A stretch of DNA of 64,000 nucleotides from Pleurodeles waltl (Eukaryota; Chordata; Amphibia; Caudata; Salamandridae). The stretch's first letter is position 1. Each line of letters starts with the position of its first letter. Where the stretch lies: positions 335,981,844 to 336,045,843 of the forward strand of contig NC_090440.1 in assembly GCF_031143425.1 (NCBI RefSeq). The letters run 5' to 3'. The notes under the pieces are model-generated. The model was not told the origin of the DNA. It was given only the letters and a program-made list of their open reading frames with translations, and searched no databases. The position numbers and the translations under genes were made by a program. This document shows positions 1 through 10,261 of this stretch, one piece after another.

Positions 1-212
1 GCCAGGAAATGAGACCTTTACAATGTGGGGTGTTCATGGTGTAGTGTCTTGCATGTTAGAGGACAGACCTTTTCTGGCTCCAAACAGCCTCCATCAGTGT
101 GACATAATCACTAGAATATAATGTATGAAAGCTTGGTTTAGAATGTTGGAGTTCACAGGTATACGCAGAGGAATAAAGACGTGTGATTGGCAGGTACAGA
201 GACTGGGGAGGA
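1..212 (+). mobile_element. Gypsy-2 5' LTR, 3' portion
   Basis: This is interpreted as the tail of the 5' LTR of an old gypsy element that begins before the window. It carries an AATAAA signal near 172 and ends in GAGGA, which is duplicated at 29,636-29,640 on the far side of gypsy-1. Right of that duplicate the sequence reads CACTACA, a plausible LTR end, and then ACTGGTGACAAG, which looks like a gypsy primer-binding site. Joining the two sides therefore gives a normal LTR-to-internal junction. The LTR start lies outside the window, so length and family cannot be given. Confidence 0.6.
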
Positions 213-387
213 TGTTGGGTTGTTCTATTGAGTCTCATGCTTATTGTAGAATCTTAATGGCAAGAGACTCGATGGAATGGAATAGACAGGAGGACGGTTG
301 GGCGAATCGGATGGAGGTGGATGCAGGAGTTGTGCTGTCCTGCTGATGAAGATAAAAATAAACTTACCTGGTTAAACTGACTCAGTA
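213..387 (+). repeat. Gypsy-1 5' LTR
   Basis: A 175-bp direct repeat of 29,461-29,635, starting TGTTGGG and ending CTCAGTA. An AATAAA polyadenylation signal lies at about 357-362; the matching site in the 3' LTR has changed to ATTAAA. The ends are fixed by the GAGGA duplication. Confidence 0.88.
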
Positions 388-388
388 T

Positions 389-406
389 TGGCGACGCTGT
401 AGGACA
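389..406 (+). other. Gypsy-1 primer-binding site
   Basis: TGGCGACGCTGTAGGAC begins one base after the LTR end. A TGG start matches the complement of a tRNA CCA tail and is typical of gypsy elements. The tRNA was not identified. Confidence 0.6.
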
Positions 407-410
407 GTAT

Positions 411-715
411 GGGGGTCATTACAACATTGGCGGTAAAAACCGCTTACTGCCGTGCAGAAGACCGCCAACACACCGCCGCGGCAGCGGAATTCCGCCACAT
501 TCATTATGACCCACTGCTCGGAATCTGCCAAAATTGAGACACCCACACAAGTCCGCTACACCAAAGGTCAGTGATAAACTGGCGATAACAAAACCTCCAC
601 TGTCACGCCAACAGGAATACGCCCACACTATCATGACACACTAATCCACGCAGCGGTCTTTCAACTGCGGTGTTCCATTGGCGGTACACACCGCCACGCT
701 CAAAATACACACACT
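411..715. promoter_or_regulatory. Left terminal and subterminal GGCGGT/ACCGCC cluster, copy 1
   Basis: The 15-bp terminal inverted repeat is followed within 300 bp by several GGCGGT, ACCGCC and GCCGC motifs in both orientations, for example near 430, 470, 650 and 690-705. The same motifs crowd the right end. In Harbinger systems the Myb-like protein binds subterminal DNA and recruits the nuclease, so these are candidate binding sites; binding itself is inference. Confidence 0.6.
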
Positions 716-1009
716 CTTACAAAACACAACCACATTGGACAATTCAAAATACACACACCTGAAACACATACACACACCACTCCAACACACCCAATACAAT
801 ATAAAACACACACCCACATCACCCACAAACCCCTACGACCAAAGATCCTGAAAGAAGGCCAGAGAGAGACACCACTATCTACAAGCAAGCATCCACAGGC
901 ACTCAACACCATCACTCACATAACACCCACGCACCTCACACAACACACCACCACATATCACCCCACACATCACAACGCACACCACCCCACACATCACCCA
1001 TACCACCCC
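716..1009. other. CA-rich leader between left terminus and gene A
   Basis: About 300 bp of CA/AC-rich, low-complexity DNA with no reading frame that looks real. It is the presumed upstream region of gene A. The equivalent stretch in copy 2 (25,670-25,980, reversed) has the same composition. Confidence 0.5.
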
Positions 1010-2507
1010 ATGGCACGGCAAAGACACCCCAGGTTCTCTGAGGAGGAGCTCAGGGTCATGGTGGAGGAAATCATCCGGGTAGAGCCACAGCTATTCGGAT
1101 CACAGGTGCAGCACACCTCCATAGCTAGGAAGATGGAGCTATGACGAAGAATAGTGGACAGGGTCAACGCAGTGGGACAACACCCAAGAAATAGGGATGA
1201 CATCAGGAAGAGGTGAACGACCTACGGGGGAAGGTGTGTTCTGTGGTCTCAAGACACCACCTTGCGGTTCAGAGGACTGGCGATGGACCTCCACTCCCAC
1301 AACTAACAGCATGGGAGGAGCAAGTCTTGGCTATTCTGCATCCTGAGGGCCTCGCAGGAGTAGCTGGAGGAATGGACTCTGGTAAGTCAAATCTTCACTA
1401 TTACATCCACCACCCTACCTGCATTCTATCACATACCCCCACCCTCGCCCTCACCCTCATCACTCCAACTCCTCACAAATGTCCCATTATCACAAACCAC
1501 ACATCCCAACCCCAAGCCCTGTATGCAACACCAAAGTATGGACACCCATCCCCAAAGCATGGCCACTGCACATACCCCTACACCCCCAAACCATCATCAC
1601 ACAAGGTCCCACACAGGAATGCAAGCACTTGGGTACACCGTCACCCACCCATTGCACACCATGGAACACACAGATGCAATAATCATGCTTTTACACCCCT
1701 GCAGGACCCCTACCCAACGTCACCAGAAAGGAGGGTCCAGACATGTCCACACCACCAACAGAAGAGGCCCACAGTGATGACAGCAGCTCTGTTTAACTGG
1801 ATCTAGACGACCAGCCCGGCCCATCTGGGACCTCGGGACAGTCAGATGCCCTCACACAGTCACAGGCCACTACAGAGCTTCCCTCCTCTGGAAACACCAG
1901 CACAGCACCCACCCAGCGGTCACGTCAATCAGCAGTGTGTCCACCACTACAGGGAACCCAGGCCAACCCACCACCCCAACTACAACAGGGACCTGGGGGC
2001 AGTGGCAGTGGGCACACGGTTCAGGGGACAGAGTCCCAGGGAAACAGGGGAACTGGGAGGTCTGCAGTGCGACAGGAGGAGGACAGGACCAGAGAACCCA
2101 CTCTCCAAGAGGCCCTCTCCAACATCATGGGAGCCTACCATCATTCTCATGAGACGATGGCAACGGTTCTGGCCAAGTTTCGGGAAACCCAGCGGCTGCA
2201 GGAGGAACAGTATTTGGGCTTCAGGGAGGGACTCAGATCCATCAATTCCACCCTGGGCACCATCGTAGGGGTGCTGAAGGAAGTCCTCAACACCAGGAGG
2301 GATACTGTGGCACAACATGGGGCCCCTGACACTAGCCTGGACGATGAACTGCCCACCACGTCCGCCGGCACTAGTGGACAGGAGGCACTGCCACAGAACC
2401 ACCAGACCAGCACCCCACCCCCTGCAGATGGAGAACCATCCCGCAAACGTTCCCTGAGATCCAGGACAAAGATAGAGAACAATGCCAAGACCCCGGCAGG
2501 AAATTAG
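1010..2507 (+). pseudogene. Harbinger gene A: Myb/SANT-like DNA-binding protein, copy 1
   Basis: Two exons are suggested: 1010-1381, ending in a consensus donor (CTG/GTAAGTC), and 1705-2507, following a pyrimidine-AG acceptor (CCCCTGCAG). The first exon begins MARQRHPRFSEEELRVMVEE, the pattern of Myb/SANT-like (Myb_DNA-bind_5 type) proteins of PIF/Harbinger elements. The second ends in a helical stretch starting ALSNIMGAYHH, rich in E, Q and L and probably a coiled coil, then a basic Ser/Arg tail and a stop at 2505-2507. A TGA falls in the Myb-like domain (near 1142), and a base lost near 1214 turns a conserved Trp codon into a stop and shifts frame. The gene is dead here. Copy 2 has the same gene at 24,130-25,665. 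Confidence 0.8.
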
Positions 2508-2976
2508 ACCACCCTGATTGTCATCCTTTTGTCCCACCTTGTCACCCTGTACATCCTCAAACTGCCCCAGCTCCACTTCCTATGACCATGCACATGCGAG
2601 ACTAATAGCTTGGACTCTGCCATGGACATTCCTCCACCATCACCCCTCACCATTTAACAACCCCCTCCAATATTGAGCACTTAAATAAACACCCTTAAAG
2701 CACTAAACAATCTGGAGTCTGTCTGTGATTTTGAATTAGTCGATTAGCATTTACAGTGACAAAATGCTCTTTAAATGGTAATGTCAACATACCTATGTCA
2801 CACAGCTCTAGTCCATGTGGAAACAAAGCAGAGGTCACACAGTGGGACCCACATCTGTGAAATCGTAAGAGAAAGTGAAAACTCAGTGACCATACACTGG
2901 GTGAAAAGGACAGACAGTAGAGAGGTAGTAGTGTTAAAGTACATGTAGTAGGCAGGTTTGTCTTCTTACCTGTGTC
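2508..2976. other. Convergent 3' ends of gene A and transposase
   Basis: Non-coding DNA between the tail-to-tail gene A and transposase genes of copy 1. Apart from the gene A polyadenylation signal I see no feature. It aligns by eye with 23,662-24,129 of copy 2, which supports shared descent. Confidence 0.5.
2684..2689 (+). terminator. Polyadenylation signal of gene A, copy 1
   Basis: AATAAA lies about 180 bp after the gene A stop codon. The same signal is conserved on the opposite strand of copy 2 (TTTATT at 23,949-23,954). Confidence 0.6.
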
Positions 2977-4120
2977 TCACTGGAAGTATTGCAGGATCAC
3001 AGAGTTCCTGTTGTCAATGTCCTCTTCTTCTGCTTCCTCGTCTTCACTGTCCACAGGCTCCACAGCTGCCACAACACCTCCATCTGAACCATCCTCCTGC
3101 AGAAAAGGCACCTGTCGTCGCAAAGCCAAGTTGTGAAACATACAGCAGGCCATGATGATCTGGCACACCTTCTTTGGTGAGTAGAATAGGGAACCACCTA
3201 TCATATGGAGGCACCGGAACCTGGCCTTCAGGAGGCCGAAGGTCCGCTCTATAATCCTCCTAGCTCGCCAATGGGCCTCAGTGTAGCGTTCCTCTGCCCT
3301 TGTCCTGGGATTCCTCACTGGGGTCAGTAGCCATGACAGGTTGGGTTAACCAGAGTCACCTGCAAATTGGCTAGGGGCAACTGCTAGACACACACTAACT
3401 CTTAGGGATATCCCCAGACCCAGGCAACTATACCCACTGATTTGGTTCCAGGTGCTCACCTAGTAGCCACACATGGTGCCTCTGTAGTTGCCCCATCACA
3501 TAAGGGATGCTGCTATTCCGCAGGATGTAAGCGTCATGCACTGAGCCAGGGAATTTGGCATTAACATGGGAGATGTACTGGTCTGCCAAACACACCATCT
3601 GCACATTCATCGAATGGTAACTCTTCCGGTTTTTTGTACACCTGTTCACTCCTGGGGGGGGGGGGGGCTAAGGCCACATGTGTCCCATCAATGGCACCTA
3701 TGATGTTGGGGATATGTCCCAGGGCATAGAAGTCACCTTTCACTGTTGGCAAATCCTCCACCTGAGGGAAAATGATGTAGCTCCTCATCTGTTTCAGCAG
3801 GGCAGACAACACTCTGGACAACACGTTGGAAAACGTTGGCTGGGACATCCCTGATGCTTTGGCCACTGTTGCTTGAAATGTCCCACTTGCAAGGAAATGG
3901 AGTACTGACAGCACCTGTACTTGAGGGGGGATCCCTGTGGGATGGCAAATGGCTGACATCAGGTCTGGCTCCAGCCGGGCACACAGTTCCAGGACTGTGG
4001 CACGATGAAGCCTGTAGGTGTTGATTACATGTCTTTCCTCCATTGTCGACAGGTCCACCAGAGGTCTGTACACCTGAGGATGCCGCCATCTCCTCACATG
4101 TCCCAGCGGACGGTGCCTAC
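2977..4120 (-). pseudogene. PIF/Harbinger DDE transposase (HARBI1-like nuclease), copy 1
   Basis: Two coding exons on the minus strand. The upstream one (about 4,120 to 3,460) has a helical N-terminal region (FSNVLSRVL, IIFPQVEDLP), then NIIGAIDGTHV with the first catalytic Asp and FPGSVHDAYILRN. It ends in a consensus donor, WLLG then GTGAGC. The second (3,359-2,977) begins GDSG after a TTTGCAG acceptor, giving the second Asp, and has RIIERTFGLLKARF with the catalytic Glu 35 residues after that Asp. An acidic tail (SEDEEAEEEDID) closes it. An expanded G run (3,653-3,667) breaks the frame after the first Asp, and a TAA replaces the expected codon after GDSG. A possible 5' acceptor at about 4,115 leaves the start unresolved. 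The strand opposes gene B, so both probably fire from the central promoter. Confidence 0.88.
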
Positions 4121-4289
4121 GGGGGACAAAAGCGAGCACAGAGTCAACCAACTCAGAGGTACGTAAACACAGCTTACTCAGACAACTATTCATAACCTGA
4201 AATTTGCCTGTATGAGTGTTGAGCCAAGGCCTAGGTATGTGTGACGCAGTTAAAAATAAAGCCATGTGGGCCCCTGAAATGGCGGCTGC

Positions 4290-4564
4290 CTGACCTGTAA
4301 AGTGGGACAATGGGATATGAGGTAACTGCGCTGGCATTGTACACCGTCGCGGTAGGCGGTCGAAGACCGTTGCACAATTCTGCATTGGTTAACATTGGAC
4401 CCTATGGGTCCCAGGAGCCAATGACGATGTACGCTGGCGGTGACGGTACACACCGCCGCGGACGTGACTGCCATTTTCTATCTGTTCAATCACTCCATAC
4501 CTGATCTTCGACAGGAGAGGACCTACACTGCAAGTGCTGCTGTGACCTCAGTCTGGAAGAGACA
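4290..4564. promoter_or_regulatory. Central divergent promoter of Harbinger copy 1
   Basis: This lies between the transposase (left, minus) and gene B (right, plus). It contains CCAAT-type boxes in both orientations around 4,383-4,425, the palindrome GGACCCTATGGGTCC (4,397-4,411) and several GGCGGT, ACGGT and ACCGCC motifs (4,340-4,360 and 4,435-4,460). The same pieces occur at this place in copy 4 (63,240-63,400) and, split by insertions, in copy 2. A TTTACAG acceptor on the minus strand at about 4,298 suggests a 5' intron in the transposase transcript. Promoter activity is inferred. Confidence 0.55.
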
Positions 4565-7383
4565 ATGGCTCGTGCGTCTGGGGAAAGGACCCCTGCCTTC
4601 AGCACAGAGGAGTTGGAGAAACTCGTGGATGGGGTCCTCCCCCAGTACACGCTACTCTACGGTCCTCCAGAAAAATAGTAAAGTACACTGGGAGCATGCT
4701 GTATGGGCAATGCCTGTGTGGAGTGGGGTGGATGAAAGATAGGGGGTTGGAGAATGAGGCGTGCATGAAACGACAGTGAGTGCATGTGCGTTATGGTAAG
4801 GGTAGGGATGGGGGCCCATGACTGTGACGGTGCAGTTGGTAATAACTTTTCTTTTTCCCCTGTACAATTCTTGTAGGTCAGCACCCCCCAGAAGAAGGAT
4901 GTTTGGTGTGCCATCGTCAAGGACGTACGGACACTGGTGGTCTACCACAGACAGAGTACCCACTGCCGTAAAAGATGGGAGGACATTCGCCGGTGGACCA
5001 AGAAGACGGCGGAGGCCCACCCAATGTGGGAGGGGTGCCCGTCGCACAATGACCCCCCTGATGTTCCAGGTCCTGGCAGTGGCGTATCCGGAGTTGGATG
5101 GGCGCTTGAGGGCATCACAGCATCAACAAGGGGGTGAGTACACTCTCATTCAGCTGATTCAGCGCGCAGTGGAGGTGTCTGGGTGGGGGAGCTGGGCTGT
5201 GGGTTCCCCTAGGAAAGTTAAGTCCCCTTTTTCAGGGAGACCCTGTGGCACCCCACCCCACCTGGGTACAGTGCCAACTATACCTAGTCAGGCTCCTGTG
5301 ACATCCATGTGTGCAGATATCGGTCATAGCCTTGTAGGCCATGTCCCAGGAATTGAATAGTGGACCCCAAGTGCGCGGTGTAGTGCAGGGGGCTTGTGTG
5401 TCTGTCGTGTCCGCCAACCGTAGCGGTAATGCATGCACTCAACATGTCTTTCTTCTGTCTCCCCCCCCTTTTTGTGTTCTCCCTGAACTTGTGTGCATTA
5501 GCATCATCAGGCGGACGAGCATTGGCACCGGAGCAGGAGGGAGCTGAATCCCACATGGCCCTGGAGGGCGAGGCTATGGACTCCGATTTCACCAGTGGGA
5601 CGGTGGGCGAGGGGAGCTCCACGGGGGGACAGGAGCTGACACCAGTGATACGGACTCGTCCTCTGATGGGAGCTCCCTTGCGGTGGCAGACCCATCTACC
5701 CCCACATCTACAGGTAGAGCCACCACCACCCCTTCCAGCACCACCCTCCCAGCAGCCCCTCAGCCTTTACCCCGTGCCCGCTCACCCAGGAGGGTGGGCA
5801 TCACCTTCCCCCCCCAGGCACCTCAGGCCCTGCCCCAGTCACCCCTGCTGCCCTCCATGAGGAGGCCATTGACCTCCTCAGGTCCCTCACTGTTGGGCAG
5901 TCTACCATTTTGAATGCCATCCAAGGTGTAGAGAGGCAGTTGCCACAAACCAATGCATTCCTGGAGGGCATTCATTCTGGTCAGGCAGCCCTTCAGCGAG
6001 CTTTTCAGACTCTGGCCTCAGCACTGATGGAAGCCATTGTCCCTGTCTCTAGCCTCCCCCCTCCAACTTCCTCCACCCAGACCCACACCCCTGTACCTCA
6101 GCCTATCCCAAGCACACCATCAGACCAACATGCACACACCTCAACACACAAAGGAAGCTCTGGCAAACATAAGCACCACACATCCCACAGGCACTCACGC
6201 AAGCATCACACACATGCAGACATACCAACATCCACTGCATCCACTGTGTCCCCCTCCTCGTCTCCCTCATCTCTCCCAGTCTCGTTTCCACTCACACCTG
6301 CATGCACTACATCTTCAGCCACTACGTTCATCACCAGCACACCCACCACCACACCCCGCTCACATGCAGTCACCACCCCCACTATCATTCACACATCCCC
6401 TGTGTCCTCGCCCAGTGTGTCTGTGAGCCCACCTCCCAAGGTACACAGACGCAGCCACACACCCACCCAACAGCCATCCACCTCACGACAGCCTCCAGCC
6501 CATGCACCTTCACCCAAAGTCAGCATACATACACCTCCTATGACCACTACCTCTTCCTCTACTCCCAAACCCCCTCCATCTACCCGTCCCAGTGTTCCTA
6601 AGAAACATTTCCTGGCCCGCCTTGACCTACTTCCCTCACCTCCCCCACCCCGTCTGTCTCCTAAGGTCCGACTCTCCAGGTCCCAACCTAGCACCTCAGC
6701 CACAACATTGGCGGGACCAATGGTGCCAGTAGTCACCGGATTCTGGTGTGCACCAGGCAGCAGGCCAGGCAGTGTGGCAAGGAGCCACAGCAGGGACAGT
6801 CCCCCACCTGTCAAGCATCAAAAGTTGGCCAGTGCCCGGCGGGAGAGGGAGAAGACACCAGCCACCAAAGCCTCTCCCAGGGGTACAGTTGGGAGTGTGG
6901 AGTCAGCTGCGACACCTTCCAAGGTGTGGAAGGGCACAAGAAAACTGGCAAGTCTGGGATGATCAGCACGGCGGAGAAGACCGCCATCAGCCCGCTGCCA
7001 AGGAGCCGACCGCCAGCAGGCCCACTGTCCCAGACAGGACCGCCATCAGCCCCGCTGACAAGGAGCCGACCGCCAGCAGCAGCCCTGCTGCCCAAGACAG
7101 GACCGCCAGCAGCAGCCCCGCTGCCCAAGACAGGACCGCCAGTAGCAGCCCCGCTGCCCAAGACAGGACCGCCAGCAGCTGAACCGCTGCCCAAGACAGG
7201 ACCGCCAGCAGCTGAACCGCTGCCAAAGACACCGCTGCCACAAGCACTGCTGCCAAAGACACCGGCGCCACAAGCACCGCTGCCAAAGACACCGGCGCCA
7301 CAAGCACCGCTGCCAAAGACACCACTGTCGCCACAAGCACCGCTGCCAAAGACACCGCCACCACAAGCACCGCAGGCCCATGA
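4565..7383 (+). pseudogene. Harbinger gene B: second Myb/SANT-like protein, copy 1
   Basis: Three exons are supported by comparison with copies 2 and 4: 4565-4678, 4877-5133 and 5502 to a TGA at 7381-7383. Exon 1 encodes an ATG start and FSTEELEKLVDGVLPQYTLL. Exon 2 encodes VSTPQKKDVWCAIVKDVRTL and STHCRKRWEDIRRW, the conserved Trp-rich helices of Myb/SANT-like proteins. Exon 3 has a Ser/Thr/Asp-rich part, a leucine-rich helix (AIDLLRSLT, NAIQGVERQL), a long Pro/Ser/Thr/His-rich linker and a tail of about 10-residue KDTAATSTAA-type repeats. The donor after exon 1 reads TAG/TAAAG where copy 2 has CAG/GTAAG, so it is destroyed. Indels shift the frame in exon 2 and near 6,960. Confidence 0.8.
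6985..7383 (+). repeat. Coding minisatellite in gene B tail, copy 1
   Basis: Units of about 30-33 bp (AAGACAGGACCGCCAGCAGC-like, grading into AAAGACACCGCTGCC-like) repeat over a dozen times. In the gene B frame the later units encode 10-residue KDTAATSTAA-type repeats. Because the period is a multiple of three, every frame stays open and creates long spurious frames on both strands. Confidence 0.85.
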
Positions 7384-7483
7384 GCGCCAAAAGCTCTGGC
7401 ACTACTGGAGCTGCCACGAGCAGGATGAAGCACTCTGGGCACAAGGCCCCCTCCAGAAACTAGTGGAGAATGTTATCCACTTG

Positions 7484-7780
7484 AGAGACTGTGGCTTTGC
7501 ACTCCCCAGGATTGAACAGTGGGCAGACCACCCACTGTAGAGACTTGAAAGACTGTGGCTTTGTATTCCCCAGGATTGAACAGTGGGCAAACAACCCACT
7601 GTAGATACTTGTGAGACTGTGGCTTTGCACTCCCCAGGATTGAACAGTGGGCAAACCACCCACTGTAGAGACTTGAGAGACTGTGGCTTTGCACTCCCCA
7701 GGATTGAACAGTGGGCAAACCACCCACTTGTGAGACTTGAGAGACTGTGGCTTTGCATTCCCCAGGATTAAACAGTGGGC
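7484..7780. repeat. Palindromic tandem array, copy 1 (about 62-63 bp x 5)
   Basis: Five units share GAGACTGTGGCTTTGCACTC, then CCAGGATTGAACAGTGGGC and a CCCACT ending. Within each unit CAGTGGG is followed after seven bases by CCCACTG or a close variant, so every unit has a dyad. Related arrays lie in the same place, before the right terminus, in all four Harbinger copies. Confidence 0.88.
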
Positions 7781-8450
7781 ATGGGGCTCCCTCGTGGATT
7801 TGGCGTCGTGCACTCAACCGGCGGAGGTTCCCAACCTTTCCCTTGCCCCTGAGGTGCCTGTTTTATTTCTATCTGATGCCCCTGCAGTGTTCTCTCCATC
7901 TTGTTCGGGTATTGAGTGTGGGCCTCGCCCATGCATTTTGGGCCCAGTGGTCTACGGACTTTAACGGTGGAATACCTTGGACTCATATTATTGGTGTATA
8001 TATTTGTAAATAGTGTATGTATATTTTTTTAATACTGAATTTTAATATATTGCAATTGTTCACCTCATTTCCTTTTGTCTTTGCATTCTTTCGGGGGGGG
8101 TTAACTGTAATGTATCATGCTGTATTAGTGTGTGTTTTGTCGTGGGTGAGGGTGGGGGTGTTGCGTGTGTGTGTCACTGTTTTTCCCTCCCCCCTCCCCT
8201 GTGTCTTAGGTGCAGTACTCACCATGGTCTTCGCCGCCGGAGTTTGTGCTCCTGGTAGAGGACCAAGAAGATAAAGGCTGGAAAAATGTGGAGATCTGGT
8301 TCCATGGCGTCCTGGTTCCTCGTGGGGTGTGCAGAGGAGAGCGTTTTCCCTTCGAAGTCCTGTTTCTGCCGTGTTTTTGTTTGCGGTGGATCCACCCCGG
8401 AAAAGGTGGCGGATTGGTAGGTTGTAATTATGTGGGCTGTACATTGTCCT
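7781..8450. other. Non-coding stretch before right end of copy 1
   Basis: It contains an AT-rich segment (about 8,000-8,080) and a GT-rich segment (about 8,110-8,210). No gene is recognisable. Copy 2 keeps the same order on the other strand (10,610-11,090), so it belongs to the element. Confidence 0.5.
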
Positions 8451-8633
8451 CCGCCTGTCTCTTGGCGGTGACCGCCGCTGTGTTTGTTTGTACCACCGTG
8501 GCGGTCAGAGTAATAAAGTGGCTGTCTATGTTGGCGGTTTCCGCCACGGTCGTAATTAATTTTTTTTTACCTCCGGCCTGTTGGCGGTCTTACCGCCGCT
8601 TTAACACCGACCACCAGGGTTGTAATGCCCACC
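8451..8633. promoter_or_regulatory. Right terminal and subterminal GGCGGT/ACCGCC cluster, copy 1
   Basis: The last 180 bp of copy 1 have repeated GGCGGT and ACCGCC motifs, often as close inverted pairs such as GGCGGTGACCGCC (about 8,463) and GGCGGTCTTACCGCC (about 8,583), ending in the terminal repeat 8,619-8,633. Copies 2, 3 and 4 have the same arrangement. Confidence 0.7.
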
Positions 8634-8636
8634 TAT

Positions 8637-9455
8637 GTGTTTTCACGCGTGCACTGTGCTAACGTCTTAGACGTCGGAGCTGCCTCTGGATTTCATGGTC
8701 TTCCCACGATTTTGGTTTGGGAGCCTGGTCCGCTTCCTTCCGTCTGTACATTTCAAACATTGGAGTTGTTTGCGGGCTGAGGAAGTGTTTTGGTCGGCCC
8801 CTGTAAACAGGCGAAGGCAGGAGCTGGTTGGCGCACTCTAGTTTGTAAACACGCGAACCACATTAATCTGTTTTGGGCGTGTCTCCCTTGTAAATGCAGG
8901 AGGTGCGGGAGCTGCTTTGTGCACGCCACGTACGTTTGTTTTGGGCGTGCCTCCTGGTGGATGTCATCAGTATGTTGCTGGGAGACTTTGTTTACCATCT
9001 CCAGAGCAACAGGAAAGAAGTAAAAAGTGCGCTGTCTTCCGGTTCTCGTTCTGTGTGCCAGTTAATTTTATGAGTAAAGGTCATTTTTATTTTGATCTTT
9101 ACTGGCATTCCCTGCACTTTCTGGCTGGAATTCTGTGTTGGTGCTGATGACATTTTCAAACGGTGATACGCACACCTTGTTTAACAAGCGTGTCACTTTG
9201 TTTTCATTTTAAAGGAAGAGAACCGTGTCTCGTTACATTGCTTTACGGTGATACGCACACAATATTGACTGAAGATTATTAACTTTTACCAGTCCTCTAC
9301 TTCATTACATTTATCATTTTCAAACGGTGATACGCACACCTTGTTTAACAAGCGCGTCACTTTGTTTTCATTTTACAGGTTGACTACTGTGTCATGTTAT
9401 ATTTGCTTTACGGTGATACGCCCACCATTTTGGTTGAGGTTTATCAACTTTTGCC
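8637..9455 (+). other. Gypsy-1 untranslated leader
   Basis: Non-coding DNA between the gypsy-1 primer-binding site (interrupted by Harbinger copy 1) and gag. The first part has repeated TTTGTAAAC and TTTTGGGCGTG phrases (8,800-8,950). The second has a regular array listed separately. No gene is seen. Confidence 0.6.
9149..9440 (+). repeat. CGGTGATACGC tandem array in gypsy-1 leader
   Basis: CGGTGATACGC occurs at 9,161, 9,246, 9,325 and 9,411, spacing 79-86 bp. The first and third units share a long following stretch (CACCTTGTTTAACAAGCG), as do the second and fourth, so this is a duplicated pair of about 165 bp. Confidence 0.85.
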
Positions 9456-10261
9456 ATGCAGCACTCTATTGTACCTCCTCCTGTTTTTTCTCCGGATCCA
9501 GTTTCTTCAGAATCTGACTGGGATTCATGGAAGGAAGGTTTTGAAGCCTATTTGGACGCTCTTGATGGTGATTCCTTTACTCACAAGAAAAAATTCCCCA
9601 TTCTTCATCATTGTTTAGGACCTAACACATTCCTCAAGTTAGCATACCATTGGCTGAGGCAGAATGGGATAGAGGAATTGATGAATATGCTTCTGCCATT
9701 AAGTCACTTGATGTTAGATTTAAAGCGTGTAAAAATATCACTATGGAGAGGCATACGTTTTTCAAGAGAGTACAGGTTTCTGGTGAACCTGTTGCAAGCT
9801 TTGTGGGGGCTTTAAGAATGTTAGCTGTTTTAAGTGATTATAAAGAGTGTGAGGACGAAATGATAAGGGATCAACTGGTTGAGAAAACTAATAAGGAGAA
9901 GGTACAAGAGACTCTTCTGTCTGTGCCAAATTTAACGTTAGAGAAAGCGGTGGAAATAGCCACTAGAATTGAGAGTACTACAATGTTCATGGAACAAATT
10001 AGCACACCTAGTGATAAAGACTGGCATCAGTGTGTATCATTAGTTAAACAGAAGTTTAACAAAAATCACATGAATGTTAGACCTGAAACATCTGTTAAAA
10101 AGGAGAATTCCAAGAAGCCAGAATGTTTTAGATGTGGTAGTTCTTCTCATTTAGGTAATGCAAGTGGTTGTCCGGCATTAGTGTTCCAAATTTTTAAGGT
10201 AGGTAATTTTGCTAGGGTGTGCAGAGCTGCTAGTAGGGCGGGGTCTCGTTCAAAAGACAAA
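9456..10261 (+). pseudogene. Gypsy-1 gag
   Basis: Gag-like reading frame starting MQHSIVPPPVFSPDPVSSES. After a frameshift near 9,640 it continues through IDEYASAIKSLDVRF and FVGALRMLAVLSDYKECEDE, the helical capsid-like pattern of gypsy gag. A zinc knuckle (CFRCGSSSHLGNASGC, about 10,120-10,170) and the remains of a second knuckle follow. The frame runs directly into Harbinger copy 2 at 10,262. The codons either side of that insertion (SRSKDK before, VLKLLN after) join in frame once one TSD copy is removed. Confidence 0.85.

Larger units (their letters stand above)
411..8633 (+). mobile_element. PIF/Harbinger DNA transposon, copy 1 (8.2 kb)
   Basis: The termini are GGGGGTCATTACAAC (411-425) and the inverted GTTGTAATGCCCACC (8,619-8,633), flanked by the 3-bp duplication TAT (408-410, 8,634-8,636). 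Three-bp duplications are characteristic of PIF/Harbinger. The element holds gene A (Myb/SANT-like, plus), a DDE transposase (minus), gene B (another Myb/SANT-like, plus), coding minisatellites and palindromic tandem repeats. All three genes are broken. It sits in the gypsy-1 leader right behind the primer-binding site. Confidence 0.92.

Noticed and set aside
7046..7444. Long minus-strand frames over the repeats at 6,985-7,444
   Set aside because: The period is a multiple of three and the units lack stops, so all frames open; only the plus-strand gene B frame is supported by other copies.
7484..7780. Tandem arrays considered as CRISPR
   Set aside because: Units are head-to-tail without unique spacers, in a eukaryotic transposon.
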